The position numbers and the translations under genes are program-made. The notes beneath the pieces were generated by a model. The model had not been told where the DNA came from, searched no databases, and was given only the letters and a program-made list of their open reading frames with translations. Below, in pieces: positions 58,715-64,000 of a stretch of DNA of 64,000 bases; the stretch's first letter is position 1, and each line of letters opens with the position of its first letter. The stretch is from Bacteroidales bacterium (GTDB taxonomy: Bacteria; Bacteroidota; Bacteroidia; Bacteroidales; JAGOPY01), in the NCBI GenBank assembly GCA_017991835.1, contig JAGOPY010000013.1, positions 1-64,000 of the forward strand, given 5' to 3'.

Positions 58715-60724
58715 TCACAGATCAAACTTCAGCACGAGGGCCGTCCGGTTCGTGTTATAGATCTTCAGGTAAGGCCAGTTGCCTGATGGGTCGGAAAAGG
58801 TATAATACGTAATCGAATCGTCTATCCGGCCGTGGCCGCCGAACGCTTTGCTGTCGGAATTCAGTATGATCCGGTATTCTCCGTGGCGGGGCACCGGGAA
58901 AGCATAATCAGCAATGGAATGCGTCGGGTGGAAATTAAAAACGAAGATCAGCCCCTGCCTTTCGAAAACGATCGTTTTGTTGGCTTCGTCCATATTAAGC
59001 TGGTTGCCGAACAGCGATGTCATCACCTGGTGCTCTTTCATGATCCTGATCATTTCCCTGTCGAATGCCGCCAGGTACTGGTATTTCAGGTCGGGGCTGT
59101 CGACGAGCGACCACTGCCTGCGGGCATATTTATAACTCCATCCGTTGCCTTCTCTCGGGAAGTCGATCCACTCCGGATGGCCGAACTCATTGCCCATGAA
59201 GTTCATGTAGGCCTGACCTCCCAGGGCGATGGTGAAGAGCCGGATCATTTTGTGCAGCGCCATACCCCGGTCGATGACCAGGTCAGGGTCGTCCTTATGC
59301 ATATGCCAGTACATCTCCTTATCCATCAGGCGGAATGCGATGGTTTTATCGCCCACCAGCGCCTGGTCGTGCGATTCGGCATAGGTTACGGTTTTCACGT
59401 GCGGCAGGCGGTCGTTGAGCACGTGCCACATTTCGTGGATGCTCCAGTCTTCGTCGCGGTATTCTTTCAGGTATTTGATCCAGAAATCGGGGATACCCAT
59501 TCCGAGGCGGTAGTCAAAACCAAGTCCGCCTTCGTCAACAGGGAAGGTGAGGCCGGGCATTCCGGTCACATCTTCTGCAATGGAGACTGCAGCCGGGTTA
59601 AGCTTATGTATCAGGGTATTGGCCAGTTGCAGATAAGTCAGCGCATCCCATTCCACTCCCTGGCGGAAGTATTTATCACGCGAATCGATAATTTCAAGCC
59701 CGTGATGATAGTACATCATCGAGCCGACCCCATCGAACCGGAAGCCGTCGAAATGGAACTCTTCCATCCAGTATTTGAGGTTAGAAAGCAGAAAGCGCAG
59801 TACTTCCGTTTTACCATAATCAAAAATCTTGGAGTCCCACTGCGGGTGCTCTCCTCTCCCTCCCGGGTGAAAATATTGTGCATCGGAACCATCGAATTCA
59901 TTCAATCCTTCGACAACATTTTTCACCGTATGAGAATGGACCACGTCGAGGATCACGGCAATACCCATTTGATGAGCTGTTTTGATAAGCTTTTTAAGCT
60001 CTTCCGGCGTCCCGAAACGGGATGAAGGGGCGAAGAAATTGGATACATGGTACCCGAAAGAGCCATAATAAGGATGCTCCTGGATGGCCATGAGCTGGAT
60101 GGAATTATAGCCGGCGTTTTTGATCCTTGGCAGGATGGATTCCGTGAATTCATCATACGTTCCGATGCCTTCCTTCTCCTGTGCCATGCCCACGTGGCCT
60201 TCATAGATACAGAGCTCACCCAGCCGGCTGCCATCAAACCGGTCGCCGGACCAGTCGAACGGCTCCGGAAACCAGAGCTGGCCTGAGAAATTTTTAGTGT
60301 CGTCATCCTGCACGGCCCGGCGGATATAGGCCGGAATGCGGTAGCGCAATCCTTTTGCCGAATCGACCAGCACCTTGATCTTAGTGCCATGGAGGAAGGA
60401 ATCCTGGTAAGTATTCCTGTCGAGGAAAATCTCCCAGGTGCCAAAATCATTTTTTGCGAGCGGATGAGAAAAGCGCTCCCATTTGTTAAAATCACCGGTC
60501 AGGTATAGTCCGGATGCCTGTGGTGCCCATTCCCGGTAAATCCAACCATCTCTTTCCTCATCAAAATTAATCCCGAAATAACGGTGTCCATCCGCAAATC
60601 TTTCCAGGCTTATATAATCTTTAGCAATACCTTCAAGCCTGTTCCTGAAGCGGTTATACCTGTCTTCGATATCCTGCCTGCTGGGCTCAAGCCAGGGATC
60701 GGTTTCGATGAGTTTAAGAGTCAT
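58715..60724 (-). CDS. glgB: 1,4-alpha-glucan branching enzyme (GH13)
   Basis: This 669-residue enzyme makes alpha-1,6 branches in glycogen. An N-terminal CBM48-like domain (about 35-150, WIYREWAPQASGLYLTGDFNKWERFSHPL) precedes the (beta/alpha)8 GH13 domain. The nucleophile is D331 in GFRFDGVGSM, the acid/base E384 in SIAEDVTGMP and the transition-state stabiliser D453 in YAESHDQAL. A GNEFGHPEWIDFPREGN segment and an alpha-amylase C-terminal domain follow. The motifs and length match the eukaryotic-like GH13_8 type, which is common in Bacteroidota. It is convergent with the gene before it (25-nt gap) and no other glycogen genes are present. Confidence 0.93.
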   Translation of the reverse strand: MTLKLIETDPWLEPSRQDIEDRYNRFRNRLEGIAKDYISLERFADGHRYFGINFDEERDGWIYREWAPQASGLYLTGDFNKWERFSHPLAKNDFGTWEIFLDRNTYQDSFLHGTKIKVLVDSAKGLRYRIPAYIRRAVQDDDTKNFSGQLWFPEPFDWSGDRFDGSRLGELCIYEGHVGMAQEKEGIGTYDEFTESILPRIKNAGYNSIQLMAIQEHPYYGSFGYHVSNFFAPSSRFGTPEELKKLIKTAHQMGIAVILDVVHSHTVKNVVEGLNEFDGSDAQYFHPGGRGEHPQWDSKIFDYGKTEVLRFLLSNLKYWMEEFHFDGFRFDGVGSMMYYHHGLEIIDSRDKYFRQGVEWDALTYLQLANTLIHKLNPAAVSIAEDVTGMPGLTFPVDEGGLGFDYRLGMGIPDFWIKYLKEYRDEDWSIHEMWHVLNDRLPHVKTVTYAESHDQALVGDKTIAFRLMDKEMYWHMHKDDPDLVIDRGMALHKMIRLFTIALGGQAYMNFMGNEFGHPEWIDFPREGNGWSYKYARRQWSLVDSPDLKYQYLAAFDREMIRIMKEHQVMTSLFGNQLNMDEANKTIVFERQGLIFVFNFHPTHSIADYAFPVPRHGEYRIILNSDSKAFGGHGRIDDSITYYTFSDPSGNWPYLKIYNTNRTALVLKFDL

Positions 60725-60760
60725 ACAAGGATTTTGAATTGGATAAAGATAGAAAGATTA

Positions 60761-60823
60761 GTTCAAAGTTCAAAGTTCAAAGTTCAAAGTTTAAAGTTCA
60801 AAGTTCAAAGTTTATAGTTTAAG
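60761..60823 (+). repeat. Nine-unit heptamer tract (GTTCAAA type)
   Basis: Nine in-phase 7-mers, mostly GTTCAAA with GTTTAAA and GTTTATA variants, lie between the divergent glgB and 60867 genes. Confidence 0.9.
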
Positions 60824-60833
60824 CAGATACTAT

Positions 60834-60841
60834 TATCTTTA
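60834..60841 (+). promoter_or_regulatory. Possible -7 element for the 60867 gene
   Basis: TATCTTTA differs from TAnnTTTG only in the last base. It lies 11 nt after the heptamer tract and 25 nt before the ATG. Confidence 0.35.
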
Positions 60842-60866
60842 ACCCTGAAATCCAAATCAGACTCAC

Positions 60867-63764
60867 ATGAAAAGCTTAAGACTCATTACACTATTTTTAA
60901 TCCTGGGTCTTCATTTCTCAGGTATTTCGCAGGTTTCCCGCGAATGGACAGTCGTCGCCTCCTACCCTATTCCGGGTAAAGCCAGCGGCCTGGCATGGGA
61001 TGGCACCTATCTTTACAGCGGACTTTATTCCTCTCCCGGTGACGATAACCTGGTCTACCGCATTGATCCATCGGACGGGACATACAATCTTCAGTGTGCA
61101 GGGCCATTTGTACAGGCCTATGGATTGACATTTGACGGAACTTACCTTTGGACCACCGACCATCCGAGTTCTTCGCAGCCCGCCAATGCGATCTGTTTCG
61201 ACATGTCGGGCAACCAGGTCACTACATTTGCCCTACCGGCAACGTACATGTCGGGCATCGCCTGGGATAACAACCGTTTCTGGGCCTGTGCCTATTATAA
61301 TCCTGACGGAATGACCTATAAGCTGAATTCGACCGGCGGGATCATTACTCAATTTCCTTCACCCAACCTGCAGCCATGGGATATCTGCAGGCAGAATGAG
61401 TTTCTGTGGGTTGCCGATTACAATGCTAACATGCTTTATAAGACCGATACCCTGGGAAACACCCTGGAGAGTCATCCTTCCGTGGGATTAAAGCCCTCCG
61501 GCGTGGTTTATGACGGGCAATTCCTATGGTATTGCGACGGTGAACTGCAGGCTCAAAGTACTTTATATAAAATTGACCTGGGAGGATCAGGAACCCCTGA
61601 AATATTTTTGCCTGAAAATGAACACGATTATGGAATTGTAACGATCGGTGAATCATCAACCTGGAACATGAATGTCGAGAACACCGGAGATGGCGATTTG
61701 GTCATCACCGGTCTTCTTATCCCGGATGCAGCGCCAGTTTTCACGACATTCACACCGCCCCAGACGATCATCCCCGGGCACTCCATTTCCATTCCCCTAA
61801 CCTACCAGCCTGCGGAACCAATCCCCCTGAACACTGAAATCACAGTCGTTTCAACAGATCCTGTTGATCCGGAGGTGCCGGTGTATCTCACCGGCAATGC
61901 GGTTTTAAATGGCCCACACCTGCTGGCTTCGGAAACTACTCATGATTACGGTACAGTCAGGATGGAAGCCTGGACCCGCTGGTTCCTTTACATCAGTAAT
62001 AATGGCAGCGGAACATTGACAGTCGGTTCAATAAACATCACTTCTGAAAATTTTATTCTCGACGGCGGAACGGTATTTCCGTTGAATATATCCAGCCTGG
62101 ACACTGCCCGGGTTGGCGTATGGTTCAATCCCGAAAATGATATCCAGTATGCAGGCTCGATGGAGATTACTCATAATGGAACGAATGAAAATCCATATAT
62201 TATCGACCTGGCGGGTGCAGGCATCGACCAGGATTATCCCATCGGTGATCTTCTCTGGTATTATGTCATTGATGTGGATTACGACAACAGCCCGAAAGCC
62301 ATTGTCCCTATTGAGGATGTAACGGGGGATAAAGAAAGCGATGTGATTGTAAGTTCGGAGGATGATATCCTGCGTTGTTTCAATGGAAATTCCCACAATC
62401 TGGCAGATGTGATCTGGGAACGCCCGATATATGCTGGTTGCGCATATGGCCAGAATTCACTGACGGTTATTGACGATATCGATGGCGACACCTACCAGGA
62501 GGTTATTATCGGCACAGCCTGGGGTGACCGGTCGGTGACAGCCTTTTCAGGTAAAACCGGTGAACAGATCTGGAAATACGACACGCACGAATATGGCGAC
62601 GGGGGCTGGGTTTACCAGGTCGATGCCCGGTTTGATTATAATAATGACGGAGTTAAAGACGTACTCGCATCTACAGGTGATGATGCCAATGATACCGGGC
62701 CGCGCCGGATATTCTGCCTGGATGCGACAGACGGGGGAAAGATATGGGAGTGTTTTACCGGGGGTCCGAATTTTGCGATCATCGGTGTTGAGGATTTTAC
62801 CGGAGATAATATCCCGGATGCTGTAGCCGGCGCCTCCAACAATTCGGAGAGCCAGGGAAAAGTATACGGTATAAACGGGAGCAACGGAGCCATCAGCTGG
62901 ACCTATACAACGGAAGGATCTTCGGTATGGGCTGTGGAACAATTGCTCGATATCAACAATGATGGGGTCAGGGATGTGGCGGCTGGAGATTTCAGTGGCC
63001 ATATCCTTTACCTTGATGGTACGGATGGATCGGTCATCACAACCGGATATATCGGTAACCACCTGATCCTGAGATTTGAATGGATCGAGGATGTCAACAG
63101 CGATTCGCACCCGGATATCCTGGTAGCCAACAGCGGTATCAATACCGTTATGCTGAATGGCCTTACCGCTGAAAGTTTATGGCAGCACCCGATGCCTGAT
63201 AAACCCTGGAACCTTGCCGCAGCCAATGATCTGAACGGTGACGGCATTAGCGATGTAATGGTGGGGACGCTTTACAGCAACAATTACCTGTTTTTCCTGG
63301 ATGGGATCACGGGTGATGAGCTGGAATCAATATCTTTCGGTGAAGCGGTGGACGCCATCAACGCCATACCCGACATTGTCGGCGACGGCTCGTATGAGAT
63401 GGTGGCTGGAGGAAGGGAAGGCGCACTGAATTGTTATTCGGGAGGCATCCACAGCCTGGCTTCCGCCCCTGAAAATCATGCGAAAGGGAAGGATTCCTTT
63501 CATTCCTTTGCCTGGCCAAACCCCTCGTCTGAACAAGTCAGCATCACCTTCTTTCTTCCTTCGGAAAACAGCGTTATTGTCGATATCATCACGGCGGGCG
63601 GAAAAAGGATTGGAACCATCCATGACCAGCGCATGAAAGCAGGCGAACATACTGTTACCTGGGATGGAAAAGATCTTTCCGGCTCCGTTTGCACACCAGG
63701 ATACTATATTTATAGCATTCAAACGACGAAAGCCCGGTCATCGGGAGGGATAATCAGGCAATAA
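60867..63764 (+). CDS. Large propeller/anchor-domain T9SS surface protein
   Basis: This 965-residue protein has a signal peptide (to about residue 21, GISQ). A first propeller (about 30-240) has repeats of the form GLAWDGTYLYSG, GLTFDGTYLWTT and GIAWDNNRFWAC. Two ASPM-SPD-2-Hydin-type anchor domains (about 245-455) follow, with HDYGIVTIGESSTWNMNVENTG and HDYGTVRMEAWTRWFLYISNNG. A PQQ/FG-GAP-like propeller (about 470-855) has Ca-binding-type DxNxDGxxD motifs (DYNNDGVKDVLA, DINNDGVRDVAAG, DLNGDGISDVMVG). A T9SS sorting domain ends it, with AWPNPSSEQVSITF (about 875-965). The gene is monocistronic. It probably binds sugars or cell-wall material at the surface, though no catalytic motif is evident. 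Confidence 0.8.
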   Translation: MKSLRLITLFLILGLHFSGISQVSREWTVVASYPIPGKASGLAWDGTYLYSGLYSSPGDDNLVYRIDPSDGTYNLQCAGPFVQAYGLTFDGTYLWTTDHPSSSQPANAICFDMSGNQVTTFALPATYMSGIAWDNNRFWACAYYNPDGMTYKLNSTGGIITQFPSPNLQPWDICRQNEFLWVADYNANMLYKTDTLGNTLESHPSVGLKPSGVVYDGQFLWYCDGELQAQSTLYKIDLGGSGTPEIFLPENEHDYGIVTIGESSTWNMNVENTGDGDLVITGLLIPDAAPVFTTFTPPQTIIPGHSISIPLTYQPAEPIPLNTEITVVSTDPVDPEVPVYLTGNAVLNGPHLLASETTHDYGTVRMEAWTRWFLYISNNGSGTLTVGSINITSENFILDGGTVFPLNISSLDTARVGVWFNPENDIQYAGSMEITHNGTNENPYIIDLAGAGIDQDYPIGDLLWYYVIDVDYDNSPKAIVPIEDVTGDKESDVIVSSEDDILRCFNGNSHNLADVIWERPIYAGCAYGQNSLTVIDDIDGDTYQEVIIGTAWGDRSVTAFSGKTGEQIWKYDTHEYGDGGWVYQVDARFDYNNDGVKDVLASTGDDANDTGPRRIFCLDATDGGKIWECFTGGPNFAIIGVEDFTGDNIPDAVAGASNNSESQGKVYGINGSNGAISWTYTTEGSSVWAVEQLLDINNDGVRDVAAGDFSGHILYLDGTDGSVITTGYIGNHLILRFEWIEDVNSDSHPDILVANSGINTVMLNGLTAESLWQHPMPDKPWNLAAANDLNGDGISDVMVGTLYSNNYLFFLDGITGDELESISFGEAVDAINAIPDIVGDGSYEMVAGGREGALNCYSGGIHSLASAPENHAKGKDSFHSFAWPNPSSEQVSITFFLPSENSVIVDIITAGGKRIGTIHDQRMKAGEHTVTWDGKDLSGSVCTPGYYIYSIQTTKARSSGGIIRQ

Positions 63765-63766
63765 TA

Positions 63767-63801
63767 AGGGATAAAGGAAAAGGGAAAAGCGAAAAGCGAA
63801 A
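63767..63801 (+). repeat. Heptamer tract (AGGGAAA/AGCGAAA type)
   Basis: Five in-phase 7-mers, for example AGCGAAA at 63788-63794 and 63795-63801, start 2 nt after the stop codon of the large T9SS gene and end 16 nt before the thioesterase ATG. Confidence 0.8.
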
Positions 63802-63817
63802 AGATGATTTTATACTA

Positions 63818-64000
63818 ATGAAGGATTTAATATCTACGACAGAATTTTCGGTGCGTTTCAGCGAAGTCGACTCGATGCAAATTGTCTGGCACGGCCATTA
63901 CATTAAATACATGGAAGAGGGGCGGGAGGATTTCGGAAGAAAATTCGGCATCAACTATATGCTGATAAAGGCGAACGGGTTTATGGCCCCGCTGGTCAGC
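63818..64000 (+). CDS. Acyl-CoA thioesterase (hotdog fold), partial
   Basis: The window ends after 61 codons. The product begins MKDLISTTEFSVRFSEVDSMQIVWHG and continues HYIKYMEEGREDFGRKFG, matching the 4-hydroxybenzoyl-CoA thioesterase/YbgC family, whose catalytic Asp lies in the motif RF-x-x-x-D (here D18) before the WHGHYIKYMEEGR helix. It would hydrolyse short or aromatic acyl-CoA esters in the cytosol. The 3' end is outside the window, so length and operon context are unknown. Confidence 0.83.
   Translation, partial: MKDLISTTEFSVRFSEVDSMQIVWHGHYIKYMEEGREDFGRKFGINYMLIKANGFMAPLVS

Noticed and set aside
58832..60025. 397-codon open frame antisense to glgB
   Set aside because: glgB has all catalytic residues on the opposite strand; the antisense product resembles no protein and has no promoter.
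1..64000. tRNA, rRNA, transposase or integrase genes
   Set aside because: Intergenic regions were read for CCA-ended cloverleaf sequences and for DDE, tyrosine or serine recombinase motifs; none was seen, though a covariance search could find a weak RNA that I missed.

Overview
The window looks like a chromosomal piece of a fermentative member of the Bacteroidota, most likely Bacteroidales or a close relative. The evidence is nine intact proteins ending in type IX secretion (T9SS) C-terminal sorting domains, gingipain-like C25 proteases, lipoproteins with Cys at position 17, promoters of the Bacteroidota form TAnnTTTG, and a ptb-buk pair for butyrate or branched-chain acyl phosphate metabolism. 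There are no tRNA, rRNA, CRISPR, integrase or transposase genes that I can see.

Layout. 272-3708: an exported M64 metallopeptidase, then phosphate butyryltransferase and butyrate kinase. 3764-27022: a secretion-cargo island with four C25 (gingipain-like) proteases, two very large paralogous sialidase-fold/GEVED proteins and an exported isochorismatase-family hydrolase. 27148-28855: a two-gene ABC exporter. 29197-34215: three paralogous lipoproteins with an invariant acidic C-terminal tail, plus a small exported repeat protein. 34470-39265: a YD-repeat-like exported protein, a repetitive tail-fibre-like surface protein and a T9SS protein. 39362-47626: what I read as a chaperone-usher-like surface fibre locus. 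It has a PapD-like two-domain chaperone, a MORN/YwqK-type repeat protein, four homologous small secreted subunits, and an outer membrane protein with a beta-barrel middle, usher-like tail domains and a terminal SPOR domain.

47999-57270 is accessory and decaying DNA. It holds a short-chain dehydrogenase overlapped by an antisense gene, three intact and one broken NTPase of the AAA_14/DUF4143 and archaeal-ATPase types, an AbiEii-type nucleotidyltransferase with a DUF6922-like partner, a MazF/RHH toxin-antitoxin pair, a NarL-type response regulator with an internal in-frame deletion, and remnants of a kelch/T9SS protein. 57397-64000 returns to housekeeping and cargo: two more T9SS propeller proteins, a glycogen branching enzyme and the start of an acyl-CoA thioesterase.

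The most unusual DNA-level signal is a set of short tandem tracts all built on a 7-nt period but with many different unit sequences (CAGTCGG, GTTCAAA, TAAAAAT, TCGAACA, AATGGAC, TAAGGGT, AGCGAAA and others). They occur between genes and also inside genes, including the linker between the propeptide and catalytic domain of one C25 protease. A second signal is a three-copy promoter block (CCCCGGAAATACGTATTG-like box, 20 nt, TAnnTTTG). One copy drives the deleted regulator; the other two have lost their genes. Functional assignments rest on motif reading only; no database search was run.
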